A stretch of 64,000 nucleotides of DNA from Scilla litardierei (lineage: Eukaryota; Streptophyta; Magnoliopsida; Asparagales; Asparagaceae): positions 92,851,248 through 92,915,247 of the forward strand of contig CM061133.1 in NCBI GenBank assembly GCA_030789695.1, in the 5' to 3' direction. This document shows positions 1 through 10,681 of the stretch, one piece after another. The notes below the pieces were generated by a model, which searched no databases, was not told the origin of the DNA, and saw nothing but the letters and a program-made list of their open reading frames with translations. The position numbers and the translations under genes were made by a program. Numbering within the stretch: position 1 is the stretch's first letter; every line of letters begins with the position of its first letter.

Positions 1-78
1 CTAGGGTTACAAGTGGCGACCCTTCAGAGGCCGCAAAATCTATTACCGCCACAGCCTGAAGTGAACCCAAGGGGGTAA
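1..78 (+). pseudogene. gag: Athila copy A gag, C-terminal tail
   Basis: The last codons of gag, read in phase with the copy B gag end at 27600-27681. They encode the same Gln/Pro-rich tail ending in PEVNPRG before a TAA at 76-78. A run of five G immediately precedes the stop, and the protease frame opens one base back (-1) inside that run. The rest of the gene lies outside the window. Confidence 0.75.
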
Positions 79-263
79 ATCGGACCTTGGAGCTCACGCA
101 TGAGCATGAGAACGTGTCCGCCATCGTCTTGAGGAGCGGAACGCAAATCCCAACAAGAGTACCCCCCCAAGAATCCGAAAGCACCGTTGGTCGTGGAACG
201 ACCAATTGAAAAATTAAATGACGACGGTGCTTCGTCGCCAAAGCCAACTACTCCGGAGGGAGT
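72..263 (+). pseudogene. Athila copy A protease ORF, 5' segment
   Basis: Start of the gag-distal ORF, in the -1 frame relative to gag, corresponding to 27675 onward in copy B and 48044 onward in copy C. It encodes the linker that precedes the protease fold, including the conserved VSAIVLRSGTQIPTR stretch. A C-run near 162-168 has seven C against six in copy C, which shifts the frame, so this copy could not be read through. Element Y is inserted directly after 263; coding sequence resumes at 2411. Confidence 0.7.
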
Positions 264-568
264 TGATCGGTACATATTTTACACCTTTTTTCTGCATATT
301 TGCATGCCATTTCGGTTGCTCATATTGCATTTTTCACGATTATTCGATGATATTGTGCTACTTTTCACTATTTCTTGTTTTTGTCGGATTTCAGGAAATA
401 TGAGCAATTGGGAGCAAAAAATGAGCTTAAAGGACTTGCACACGTAATGGAGCATCGCTCATGGACTTATTGAGGACCTATTAGCGATAGAAGACGAGTG
501 GAAGAAGAAAGAACGTCGTAGGAGCGACGAGGAAGCGAAATGATGAAGATTGGGCATTTTCAGCATGC

Positions 569-1152
569 CACTCAGCCGAGTGAAGGAGTCACTCGGCCGA
601 GCAAAGAAGCCCACTCGGCCGGCCAGATCGGACACGCAATTACTTGAAGATTAGTGTGCACTCGGCCGATTGACGACATACCACTCGGCCGAGTATGGAG
701 ACACCACTCGCCCGAGTGGCACACGAACGACGGCATCCAAAAAGACCAGACTTATTGTAATCCGTCAGTCGACTACGAGCTCTGACTCGGCCGAGTACCA
801 AAATCCCCTCTGCCGAGTGACATTTGCCGCTCGGCCGAGTGATGCCGAGGACACGCAGCGCCCAGATTTTCAGACAGCCTCCCACTCTTTTGAAATCTGC
901 TATCATTCCAGATGTTAAAGTATTTTTTCTCATATTCTTTATGGATAGTAGACTTCGTGACGGTTCCAACGCCGCCAAGAACGCGTCAGTCGGAGGTCGG
1001 ATGAAATCTGGGGAATTTCTGCAAGTCGATGCTGCAGTGCTGGAATTCGCATGTCAGTGTCCAGTTTTTGCCAGTTTTTGACAGAGTGCTGTTCTCTGGA
1101 AATTTTGCAGGAATTCCCACTTGGCCGAGTGAGCTTTCCACTCGGCCGAGTC
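569..1152 (+). repeat. Array of ACTCGGCCGAGT palindromes in Y LTR
   Basis: About ten copies of the 12-bp perfect palindrome ACTCGGCCGAGT and close variants, irregularly spaced at 20-150 bp. Clear copies lie near 585, 608, 660, 683, 704, 785, 830 and 1139. The array ends about 95 bp upstream of the TATA-like box. Spacing is too irregular for a simple tandem repeat. Confidence 0.85.
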
Positions 1153-1247
1153 GCGACTGGCACAGAACTTAAGTTAGGCGCAGAACTTATTTTGGGCGCG
1201 GGTTTCAGAGGGTTTTTAGGGGCTGTTTGCAAGGGTTTTTTGGGGGC

Positions 1248-1255
1248 TATTTAAG
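1248..1255 (+). promoter_or_regulatory. TATA-like box of Y LTR
   Basis: TATTTAAG lies between a T/G-rich stretch and the presumed leader, about 95 bp after the palindrome array. Its position in the LTR matches the TATA boxes of the other families here. It is the weakest TATA match of the set. Confidence 0.5.
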
Positions 1256-1633
1256 GGGTTTGTAGCCATCATTAGGGGAGGTTCCCATGATGTTTTCTTA
1301 GGATTATTTTAGAGGTTAGGCCATGCCCTATGCCCCCTCTTGGATCAAAAAGCTTGTATTTGGATTGGAATTCTTCATCAAAGCTAAGTATTTCTATTCT
1401 TATTATTTGAATCTTTGATTTGCTATCTTTTTATATGCAAGCAATGGTTTTTATCGATTCTCATATCGGTATTGCTATGCTTGAGTAGATTTGTTGTTCT
1501 AGGGCTTGGGGATGAACCCTATGGATCTAATTTCAGATTTGTGATGAATGAATTTCTAAATTGCTAGGATTGCTAGGAGGTTAGGTTGTGATCGATTTAT
1601 TACGGATAGCTAGGGATTTCCATCGATTGGGGT

Positions 1634-1912
1634 TTGCAAGAGATTGGATTCTAATCGATGGGAAGGCCTAGATATTCGATTTAGGTTTATAATCGAGATT
1701 CTCTAGACTTGGTTTCCAAGAGATTAGACCAAAGCTAGGATTTTTATTATAAATCTATACCCATATTCGTTTGCAAGAGATTGGATGAATATGAACTATC
1801 ATAACCTAGAACGTAACTCGAGTTTGCACGAGAGGGGGCTCGAGGGGCGATTGAACGATGATGTTGATCCTAATGCTAGTGGCTTAGGCTAGGGTTTGCA
1901 AGAGATTGGGCC
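1634..1912 (+). repeat. Spaced repeat TTTGCAAGAGATTGG in Y LTR
   Basis: The motif TTTGCAAGAGATTGG recurs with small changes about five times (near 1635, 1708, 1768, 1823 and 1894), roughly every 55-75 bp, each inside a different flanking sequence. It lies downstream of the TATA-like box and so in the presumed transcribed part. Function unknown. Confidence 0.7.
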
Positions 1913-2325
1913 CTATCCTAGGGTTGCTATAGACCGGCAATAGCGCGAGAGCGTGAGCTTGGTTCTATATTCAGTTACGACTAGTTCACCTCAACGCAAG
2001 TCTAGTAATATTGAGATTCACTATTCACAATGATGCATGACGATCCGTAGTGGGGATTCCCTCGCTCTAGACACTTATATTATATTATATTTGAATCGAT
2101 ACTTTATCCGACTTCTTTATCACCGACACCGACATCCACCACCATTTCCATTACATCACACCATACCCATCTCCACCAATAAAAACATTCGTAGTCAAAC
2201 CAATCTAGGATAGATTGGAGCCAACACCACCTCCTCGTGTTCGATACCCGCTCACCACTTGACCGTGCGCTTGCGGTAAAACTACAATCGTTCTACGGGT
2301 GTATATCCGGGGCCGATCAAGTTTT

Positions 2326-2342
2326 TGGCGCCGTTGCCGGGG
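2326..2342 (+). promoter_or_regulatory. Primer binding site of Y (tRNA-Asp)
   Basis: TGGCGCCGTTGCCGGGG is complementary over 17 bases to the 3' end of plant tRNA-Asp(GTC) including CCA. It begins six bases after the LTR end. The same site is used by the Athila copies at 26063 and 46424. Confidence 0.85.
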
Positions 2343-2410
2343 ATTTATCTCCGTGCATTTGCGCCATACTAGGTTGTGATTTTGGGTTACATTTTGGAGC
2401 GACCAGGAGT

Positions 2411-3532
2411 CCATAGAGAGGAGAAGAAAAAGGATGAGGAAGGGAACCTCAGAGTGTTCAAGCCCGTTGTGCCTTTTCCACAACGGCTTGCCCGAGCCAA
2501 AATAGATGAGAAGTATGGAAAATTCTTTGCCATGGTAAAAGATCTGAGCTTGCAAATCCCCTTTCTCGAAGCTATCGAGACGATTCCCTCCTATGCCAAA
2601 TTTTTAAAGGACTTGGTGACAAGATGATCCAGAAAGGAGAAGGTCGTATTAACGGCAGAGTGCAGCGCCCTCATTCAGCGCGCAAATCCGCCCAAATTTA
2701 AAGACCCAGGAAGTTTCTCCATCCCTTGTTCTATTGGGGAGGTGCGAATCCAGAGGGCGCTCGTCGATCTAGGAGAGAGCGTCAGCTTAATGCCCCTATC
2801 GCTATACATGAGAATAGGGATGGGAGCCTTAGAGCCCACCGGCATGACATTACTGCTTGCTGACCGTTCGGTGAAATACCCGGTGGGAGTAGTTGATGAC
2901 CTCCCTATTGATGTGAGTGGAGTACAAGTACCGGTTGATTTTATGGTGATGGATATGCCGGAAGATAAGCACACCCCTATTATCCTTGGACGGCCCTTTA
3001 TGGCAACCGCCGGTGTGCTAATAGACGTGAAGAATAGGAAGCTTTCCCTCAACGTCGGGCAAGAAAAAGTCGAATTTGACTTGGGGTTGTCGATGAAGCA
3101 CCCCGATCCTCCGGATGATCCTAGTATTAATGCGCTGGAGCTGGAAGAAGAAAGAGCCGAGGAGGCAAGCTCCTGGGAAATTCTCTCGAGAAATCCCCCC
3201 GATAGCTTGGGGGACTCAAAAGAATCAGTTGGCTCACCAAAGAAAGAAGTTACTGATGAGGCGGTCGCCCGACATGTGATCCCTCCCGGATTCTCAAAAG
3301 CTCCTCCTACGAGGAGAAAAGGCAAAGAGCCCATGGGGCTCACCGGAGATGAGGTCCGGATCCTTAAACAAGTGGCGGAGGACGCCAATATGAAGGAGAA
3401 GCCCCCGGACCCCGTCAAAAAAGGGAGGGTGGTCGAGCAAGTTTTCTTATCGCCACCAGCTACACCAAAAGCTACCAACCCTGGAGATGAAGCGATGCCA
3501 GACTTTGGGCATCACCCGTATCACCCACCTTG
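2411..3532 (+). pseudogene. Athila copy A aspartic protease ORF, main segment
   Basis: Retropepsin-like protease that would process the element's own Gag. The frame runs from the Y insertion to a stop after DFGHHPYHPP, with one in-frame TGA at 2625-2627. The protease core starts near 2750: ALVDLG(E)SVSLMPLSLY carries the Athila-type D-L-G active site in place of D-T/S-G, with A changed to E in this copy. It is followed by LADRS, PVDFMVMDMPED and the flap-end motif IILGRPFMAT. The C-terminal 150 residues are acidic/proline rich. The family's reverse transcriptase would normally follow in the same polyprotein, but here the ORF ends and noncoding sequence begins; copies B and C end at the same point. 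Confidence 0.85.
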
Positions 3533-3579
3533 AACATCATCAACGGGCGTCGAGCTAACAACGTTAAACAAAAGCGCTT

Positions 3580-3597
3580 CATGGGAGGCAACCCATG
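3580..3597 (+). other. Conserved post-protease hairpin, copy A
   Basis: CATGGG-AGGCAA-CCCATG can form a 6-bp stem with a 6-nt loop, about 50 bp after the protease stop and next to AAAGCGCTT. It is identical at 29033-29050 (B) and 49364-49381 (C). The GGGAGGCAACCC core is, from memory, a common feature of the gap after pol in plant Athila-like elements. Confidence 0.7.
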
Positions 3598-3737
3598 CTC
3601 TAACCCTTTGTTTCCATTTTTAGGACTATTTTTAACTTTATTTTATCTATTTTTAATAAATAAATCCAGCCGCAAGAACTTCCGTTGAGGGACTTAGGCC
3701 GTTTGTGCACTTTTGCAGAAAACAAGGCCCCAACCGA

Positions 3738-4083
3738 TCGGTCGATAACTCACCCGATCGGTTGGGATGTATCAGCTAACGACCGTATTAGTCACTCAAC
3801 GAACCGATCGGGTGAAGCCGGCCGAGACCGGGTGACAGACCGTGTAATCTGTGCAGAAGTCTCGGGAATTTTGGGGAATTGGTCAACCGATCGGGTGAAG
3901 AAATGCGAGACCAATTGGCAGACCGGGTGAACTGGGGCTGAAGTCTCGGGAAATTTTCAGAGTTTGTCAACCGATCGGGTGATGATAAGCATGACCGGGT
4001 AGAAGACCGGGTGAACAACACCAAACTCTCGAAAAAAAACTGTGAAGCGACGAACCGATCGGGTGACATTCACCCGATCGGGT
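3738..4083 (+). repeat. Internal array of CCGATCGG palindromes, copy A (first part)
   Basis: About nine copies of ACCGATCGGT/G-type palindromes, many in opposed pairs such as ACCGATCGGGTGA with TCACCCGATCGGTT. Copia E1 is inserted at 4102; the array resumes at 13174-13207 and is followed by a TATA box. The motif is the same one found in this family's LTRs. Confidence 0.85.
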
Positions 4084-4101
4084 CGCCTGTAGCCAACTTT
4101 C

Positions 4102-6699
4102 TGTTGGGGTTTTGGCGGACCCCCAGAGCTCGGATCCGTATCCGTCCTAAGTCGGACGGACCACAGAGGCACAAAAGCGCAGCGGAAAAACAAGAAATCA
4201 AAATTTCTACACTAGCTAAACTATTTAGCTAGGCTTTGGGGAGCCAGAACCTAGCCCGATCTATGCCGACTTGGAGTGGGTCTGACAACCCCAAGAAGGA
4301 TCTACACTAAAGCGACTAATTAAAAATTACAATGGAAAACGCTTAACCACATACCCAGAATCTTGGCCCTGGAGCAGGCAAGATGTACCGCACCGTCTTG
4401 TGAAGCTCCTCGTAGCCGAGCCGCGTTGACCCGATCTGCCTGAGCCGCCTCGCACCCTCGCACCGATCCGCCCGAGCTGCTTTTGCCTCCGAGCCGATCA
4501 CACGCGGTAGAAAGTTTCACTTGAGAAGAACCCGCGTCTTAGACGTCCGGATCAGATCCAAACCCCCTTCGTAGTCGTGCTTGGACTACTCCGGAGAATA
4601 GGAAAATAGAGAGAGAGATTTAGTCGCCGATCGAGCTTGCTCTAAAAATCTGGAGCTACTCGATCGTTGACTGGTGTGTGTTTCAACGAGGAGAGTGCAC
4701 CCCTATATATATAGGGAGTGAGCACTCAACTTCTCGTTGCGGGCAATGTGGGACAATTCCCATGAAGAGGAAAAATTCAATTAAGCCATTTGGCTTAATT
4801 TCAACTTTAAAGTTAGCCTTTCACAAATTCAAACTTTAACGAATTAATTCTCTTCGCATACTAAACTTCAGACACCAAACAAGCTATCAATCAGAAAAGC
4901 TTGGAATGGTGAACGCGTAGGAACTGACGGTGACGAATTTCGACTTCGTTTGACCCCTCAAACAATTGCTCAAAGTTTAGCAATTTCTCAAAATTCGTAG
5001 CCGTCATTAGGGGTTACAAAAACCCTAATTTGACTTAAGTTGCGGGCACGCCCGCTAGGCTTAGCGGGCGCACCCGCCCAAGGGAGCAAGGGCGGGCCGC
5101 CCGCCCGTTGCTGCAGCGGGCGGGCGCCCACTGTCGCAGCGGGCCGTGCCCGCTGCAAGCAGCGGGCCGCGCCCGCTTGCTGCGGGCGCTGGCCCGCTGC
5201 GTGCAGCGGGCCGTGCCCGCTGCATCAGCGGGCGCTGGCCCGCTGTGCAGCGGGCCGCACCCGCTGTTGCAGCGTGCGCCCGCCCGCTGCACACAGCGGG
5301 CCGCGCCCGCTGATGCAGCGTGCGCCCGCCCGCTGCACACAGCGGGCCGCGCCCGCTGTTACAGCGGGCGTGCGCCCGTTGAAGCCAGCGGGCGACGCCC
5401 GTTTTGCCTTTGCACATGTGCCTTTTGGCCCAGTGGGTCTAACCCACTTCTCCTTGAACTGTTTCTGCGTTTCTGGACTCGTTTGAGCTCCGATTTGGAC
5501 GCGGTTTGAACCTGTGTTTAGACCGGGACGATCCCGTCATCCAGGTAACCCTTTCCAACAAGTTTGTTCCCACTAAATTTTTCGTAACTAATTTATAACA
5601 CGTTTAGTCAAAGTTAGCATCTAATGCAACGTTGTGTCCCTATTGCTAATGCGACTAACTTTCACAACTTAACTTGTGAATATCATCAAATGATATTTCT
5701 CTCTATTCTATATTCCTATTACTAAGACACAAACACTACTCGGTGTGAGACCCTACAGCCTGACCTTACTACAGGTTGGGGCTCTAAACCCCTAGACGAC
5801 GGTCACTACGAGCAGTAGCTGTCGTCCCTGTTTCAGAGTCATCATAACGTGATCGACCCTTGACAAAAGTATCATAGGTTTTGCATTGGCTGTGTCAGTG
5901 ATGAATTCCGTTAGCTAAAATCCCTTCGTCAAGACTGTGTTTATTGTTGGCCTAGGGTATGGTTTTCTGTCAACCCTATTAGACAACATTGGTCAGTATA
6001 CGGTGGTCTTTATTGTATACATGTTGTACTACTTGCAACGTACCCCGGTCGAGGATTAACATAAAGACCGTACTGAGCCTATAACACTAACTTCCCTTTA
6101 ATGGAAGTGACGAATCCCATCTTAGTCACTTACTCACCTTGGGAGCTTCAGGTGCAGCCCAACCTAAGATCTTTCAGCAGGACTGGTCCTCGAAGCTAGA
6201 TCATGGGTCTAAGCTATATCGTCCGCTCACAGGTTTGTACAGATGACTTCAGGTCTTAAGGATCAACTAACATATCATCACCCTAGAGTTATTAAAGACA
6301 GATCATTAAAGTTAACCATTTAATAACTCTAAGTTGGTCGTTCAGTGAACTCATTCCCCAATGAGCACCTGTGTCTCGTCTCCGACTTCAGCAAGTCGAA
6401 TGACTATGAGATCACCATTACCATAAGGTAAGACGAAGACACAGTGATCTATTCGATGTGTCGATATCCAGTTCTCGACACATCTATGATCACGAACCGT
6501 TTAAGACTTACGTTTCTATTCGGTCGCTTACTTACTCATAATCGAGATCTCATCTAGATATGTAAGGACCTAACTATAAGTCTATGGATATTATCTAAGT
6601 ATATTAATGATTTTATACTTAGAATAATACGTACCATATGCGGTATGAACAAGACGTATAATCAAGATAAATTGCCTTATGGGCATATATCTTCCTACA
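4102..6699 (-). repeat. Copia E1 3' LTR (left)
   Basis: 2,598 bp running TGTTGGGG to CCTACA on the plus strand. It matches the right LTR almost throughout but is about 130 bp longer, because its GC-rich palindrome array (5040-5405) is longer. A TATA-like TATATATA lies at 4704-4713. Confidence 0.92.
5040..5405 (-). repeat. GC-rich CCCGCTG/CAGCGGG array in E1 3' LTR
   Basis: About 365 bp of alternating CCCGCTG and CAGCGGG half-sites, forming overlapping palindromes such as GCCCGCTGCAGCGGGC. Open frames in several phases here are by-products of the repeat. Corresponding arrays are 11622-11857, 21098-21230 and 38190-38342, all of different length. Confidence 0.9.
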
Positions 6700-6710
6700 T
6701 CTCCCACTTG
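6700..6710 (-). promoter_or_regulatory. Polypurine tract of E1
   Basis: On the minus strand CAAGTGGGAGA abuts the 3' LTR. It would prime plus-strand DNA synthesis. The same sequence lies beside the E2 3' LTR at 22547. Confidence 0.75.
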
Positions 6711-7932
6711 CACTTAGGCTATTTATCTCGGTATCTCATACCGTTATAGCATATCAGTCACTTTGACATTTGATATGGAAAACCTAAGAATGGTTCTACT
6801 AACAAGTATCTACAACGAATTTTAATGGATTGAAATTACATCTCTTGATCACACAGGGTTGATCCTTTGGAAAAATGATCTGGATCAATTTTCCTAACTT
6901 TGTATAGCTAACAGTTAGCTTATACGATTTAGATGTAGGGTCTAACATTTCCGTAAGTCAGTCCTAGCTCACTCCACTTTATTGTGTCAATATGTCAAGT
7001 GAATAATTGACACCCTAAGTCTCTATATATAAATGATTAAATCAAAACAATTTTGACTTAATGATTTATATAGAAGATTCATTAAAGTGAAATATCCTTT
7101 TTACTTAGTCCGAAAAACGGAACTAAGTATATGAGCTGGCTCCCACTGACTTTAAGAATTACCTGGTTAAATTATTGCAACATAATATCATATTTAGATT
7201 TATGTGCAAAAATAACCATTTCGTAAGTGCCTCAGATGGAATGCACAAGTGTCAGGTTCGGTTTGACGAATGAGTCAAGTCAAGATCGTTTTAAGGAATC
7301 TTGTCATTGACTCGTTCAATCAAAACGTCCTACACTGTACTTATTCCTTTAACCACATTTAGTATTAATTCTTTTAATAACTAAATGCAGATAATCAAGA
7401 ATTAATCCTGATATGCGTATTATTGTGATCGCACACAATTTATACGCCCCCTGGAACCTACACTTAACTACTGATTGACTTCTAGCATTTAGTCAGCTCC
7501 AAAATCAATATTATCGAAGCTATACACCATTATTTGAAAATATACGTAACCATCACAGAAAAGCCACATCCACAGAATTTAAGCCAATTCAATTTCAATT
7601 GCAACAAACGAGACATCCATTCCAAAACAACGGGTTCATGAAAAGAACCTTAATTTGTTTATCAAAAATAAACCTTGAGTGCAAAGCACTCATTCATTGT
7701 TTTCGATCCTTAAAGATGATACATTTTATTCAAATAAGATAAATATCATCTCCATCACGATCATCGTCTCCAGAAGTCTTTGAGCGGTCCCAGCAGCAAC
7801 TGTTGCTTTGATTGCCGACCGATCTCCGTACTCCTCCAATCTCCAGTTCTTATTAGCCACCTGTATACAGTACACAGATGTCTATAAGTGTCTCACACTT
7901 TATGAATGGAAATAATTGCATTTAATTGAATT
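6711..7932 (-). other. E1 interior downstream of gag, no pol
   Basis: About 1.2 kb of AT-rich sequence between the gag stop and the polypurine tract, where a full copia element would carry about 4 kb of pol. I see no protein-like frame and no protease, integrase or reverse transcriptase motif. The E2 counterpart (22547-23799) aligns and is also noncoding. Confidence 0.75.
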
Positions 7933-8757
7933 TTAATTTGTACCTGAGGTGGAGGCATCAGTATGCCCCTTCTTCTTCTCTGCAAGATAGATCTTGCAGT
8001 TCCTCTTCCAGTGGCCAATCTTGTGACAATGGAAGCACTCAGATTTCGACGGGGGCCCTTTGTTCTTCTTCTTCCCATTCTTAGCCTTCACTGGTTGTGG
8101 GACCTGCCTCTTCTTCCCTTTGCCTTTCGGCTGGTCGGAAGTAGCAGAGCCAACAACCAGTGCAGTCGGCTTCTTCTCAATCTCCTCAAACTGCCGGAGC
8201 ATATTGAGGAGACCAGGAAGATCCGTCTCAAGGCTATTCATTATAAAGCCAGTTATAAAGGGCTTGAACTCGGGAGTTAAAGACTTTAGGATAATGTCCG
8301 TGGACATCTCATTGTCCAGGAGAAATCCTAACTGGGCGGCGTCCTCCACGTACCCGATCATCTTGATAACATGATCTTGTACGGGCCTTGTCGTCATCTT
8401 TGTGCCCCAGAGGTTGCTAGTAGCTTCGAACTAAGCAGCTCTGGATCGCTTGCCATACAACTCTTGTGCATTAAGGAGTATGCTCTGAACATCCATATGT
8501 TCATGCTTCCTTTGCAGTTCGTTGGTCATTGAAGCTAGAGTAAGGCATCTTGCCTTCTCTGCATCCCTCTGGTACAACTTGAAGGCTTCTTTCTCTTCGT
8601 GGGTCGAATCCTCATCAGGCTTGTCCGGAGCGTCCTCAAACAATATGTATCCAATCCCAGCTAGGGAAAGGACCAACTTAATGTTCCTAAGCCAGTCTTT
8701 GTAGTTGGTTCCATCCAGCACGTTTTTTTCTACCATGTATTTTAGACCTGAGTCCAT
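7933..8757 (-). pseudogene. gag: Copia E1 Gag with one stop
   Basis: UBN2-type copia Gag of about 275 codons, starting MDSGLKYMVEKNVLDGTNYKDW and ending DASTSGTN. The N-terminal two thirds is the capsid-like part. A lysine-rich segment follows, then one CCHC zinc knuckle, C-F-H-C-H-K-I-G-H-W-K-R-N-C, that would bind RNA. A TAG at 8431-8433 replaces the lysine codon found in E2 (RSRAAKFEA), so the copy is inactive unless read through. Gag would package element RNA in cytoplasmic particles; enzymes must come from another element because no pol follows. Confidence 0.88.
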
Positions 8758-10667
8758 TCTGCATTTTATAGATATTTTAGTTAGTATATGTTCGTAGTAT
8801 AGTTTTAATGGTTTTAATAAAACTATATTCTCCCACTAAATTTATTTAAATCCATAATAATAAACAATTTATTATAAAATAACATTTGTGAGAGAGGGAT
8901 CCGACTACCCTGAGTCTGACAACCTTGAGTGTATCTCAACAAGTTGTCCAACTCTGCAGTCGGTAGACGAACTCGTCGTCAATCATATTTACTATGATTC
9001 CCTATCTATTTTACCCCGTCATTTGTGATCATGAGTGTACTCAGCCGGATCACAATGGCTAGCCTAGTCGGACCCTTGTTTTCGTGTCTAGCCTGACTTG
9101 CCCCTTTGCTCGGTGTATGCACGACGCGCCGGTTTGGGTCAGGTCTTAGACTACATTCTTGGTTAGACTTACGCCGAAGCTCGAGGGATGAGACAACGGT
9201 TTCAGTCAGGTAAAGATGTCAATCAAGAAATCGGTTTCTATAAGATTGACATGTCACGGCTTGAGTGTAGCTCAACAACCGGAACATGTTTCTTACAGTT
9301 GCCAACTCCTAAAACAAGGAGGGCTACGATTTATCTTGAACAAGATTATTATCGTATTGACTTAGGTATAGTCGATGGACTTACATAGTCATGAATCGAC
9401 TCCTTGCGGTCCAGCGGACGCGGCCAGGGAATTGACTAAGCCAGGACCACTTGTTACCCAGTCTAGCTAGGTTGGTCCAAAAACTTTAGCCAAGCACATT
9501 GACCGACATCATGATACATTGAAGGAGTTGTCATCAATCTTATGTTTTCCAAACAACTAAATGGCTTTTAATTAAGAGAACTAGTTAATCCTTATCAACT
9601 AGTTGATCCTAAAATTCAAATTTTTTTTCATATTGGTTGAACATCTTTTATTAAGTCCTTATCAACTATAAGGTTCTTCGTTCAACTTGCTACCCAAATC
9701 TAATTAGGATTTTAATAAAACAATTCAACATTGTCTTTTTATGAAAATCATTTAATTGAACGTTTTAATGAAATGATTTACAAAACAAAGGGACTACCCT
9801 AATCTGGTATTAGGTTCGATGTTGTTTTGTTTTATCAAACATAGCATGTCACTATCTTGTTTTAATGGCTAACCTAATAAGGTTTGTGAATACATTATTC
9901 AACATGAAATGAAACAGCTAATTTATCCGCATAAAATAAAGTTTCATTTTAGTGACATATGAAGTGTATTTGCAAGTTTAACATTATCTACATAATTAAA
10001 ACATGCAAATCTAAATTTTAACACTTAAAATTAAAGATTAAAAATTTAAAGCCTCCATAATAATTTTATCGCATAAAACTAGGTCGAACAAAAGTATCTA
10101 ATAATTTTTAAACTTTGGCTTTTAAAGTTCTTGATCTCATTTCTAAAATTAAATATCTCATAAAAATTTTAGAAAACATATATGTAAAATAAAAGAAAAA
10201 GTTTGGATTTCATCTCATGAAAATAAAATATTTCTTAAAGTTTACATATCCATTAAAACAATTTTAAACACTTTTAAAATCTTTTAGAAATCCTTTTAGA
10301 AGCTTTCAAATAGGGTTCAAAGATCTCTAACTTTTATGTAACTAAAGAAAACTTTTAGATTTCAAAAATAAAAATTTTCTATAAAGTTTACATAAACTTT
10401 AAATACTCTTTAAAATTTTTTTTTTTTCAATGTCACATAATAAAAATTTATAAAGTATTTAAAACATAGGAGACTTCTTTTAGATTTATCGCATAAAAAA
10501 TAATTTGTCCCAAAATTAAAATAAATTTCCGTGTTGCAAAATTAATTTTTTGAAACACAAAAATATTTTCAAAACTAATTTAACATAAAGCTAAAAAGTT
10601 TTGCACATGAAAGCTAAGCATTTTTAACGATTAAAAAGTCGCTATAGTAGATCTATAGCATAACCGT
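8758..10667 (-). other. E1 long 5' leader
   Basis: About 1.9 kb between the primer site and the Gag start, very AT-rich towards 9600-10660, with no protein-like frame. The E2 counterpart (35306-37233) is of similar length and sequence. It is unusually long for a copia leader and presumably holds packaging signals. Confidence 0.65.
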
Positions 10668-10680
10668 GGCTCTGATACCA
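10668..10680 (-). promoter_or_regulatory. Primer binding site of E1 (tRNA-iMet)
   Basis: The minus strand reads TGGTATCAGAGCC one base from the 5' LTR, complementary to the 3' end of plant initiator tRNA-Met. It fixes the element's orientation. Confidence 0.9.
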
Positions 10681-10681
10681 C

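Larger units (their letters stand above)
264..2319 (+). repeat. LTR of element Y
   Basis: About 2.06 kb bounded by TGATCGG and CCGATCA, directly followed by a primer binding site. It holds a palindrome array (569-1152), a TATA-like box (1248-1255) and a spaced repeat in the presumed transcribed part (1634-1912). No second copy is in the window, so the boundaries rest on the inverted ends, the primer site and the target duplication. Confidence 0.7.
264..2405 (+). mobile_element. Element Y: LTR plus primer binding site inserted in copy A protease
   Basis: Clean insertion flanked by GGAGT at 259-263 and 2406-2410; removing it and one duplicate restores alignment with copies B and C. It starts TGATCGG and its LTR appears to end at 2319 with the exact inverse CCGATCA. 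It is followed by a primer binding site (2326-2342) and about 60 bp of leader, and then stops at CGACCA. That last hexamer differs by one transition from the LTR end CGATCA, so Y may be an element that lost its interior and all but the last few bases of its 3' LTR. No coding sequence is seen. The tRNA-Asp site suggests a Ty3/gypsy Athila- or Tat-like origin, which I cannot settle. Confidence 0.8.

Noticed and set aside
569..1152. CRISPR-like look of short palindromes separated by unique sequence
   Set aside because: Repeats are 10-12 bp palindromes with irregular spacing inside a plant LTR; no cas genes and wrong kind of genome.
2326..2342. Fragment of a tRNA-Asp gene
   Set aside because: Only the complement of the tRNA 3' end including CCA is present, next to an LTR end; this is a primer binding site.
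264..2405. Solo LTR
   Set aside because: A primer binding site and leader follow the LTR end inside the target duplication.
5035..5509. Overlapping Arg/Ala/Pro/Cys-rich ORFs on both strands, also at 11615-11932
   Set aside because: They arise from the CCCGCTG/CAGCGGG array; several frames are open at once and the arrays change length without regard to frame.
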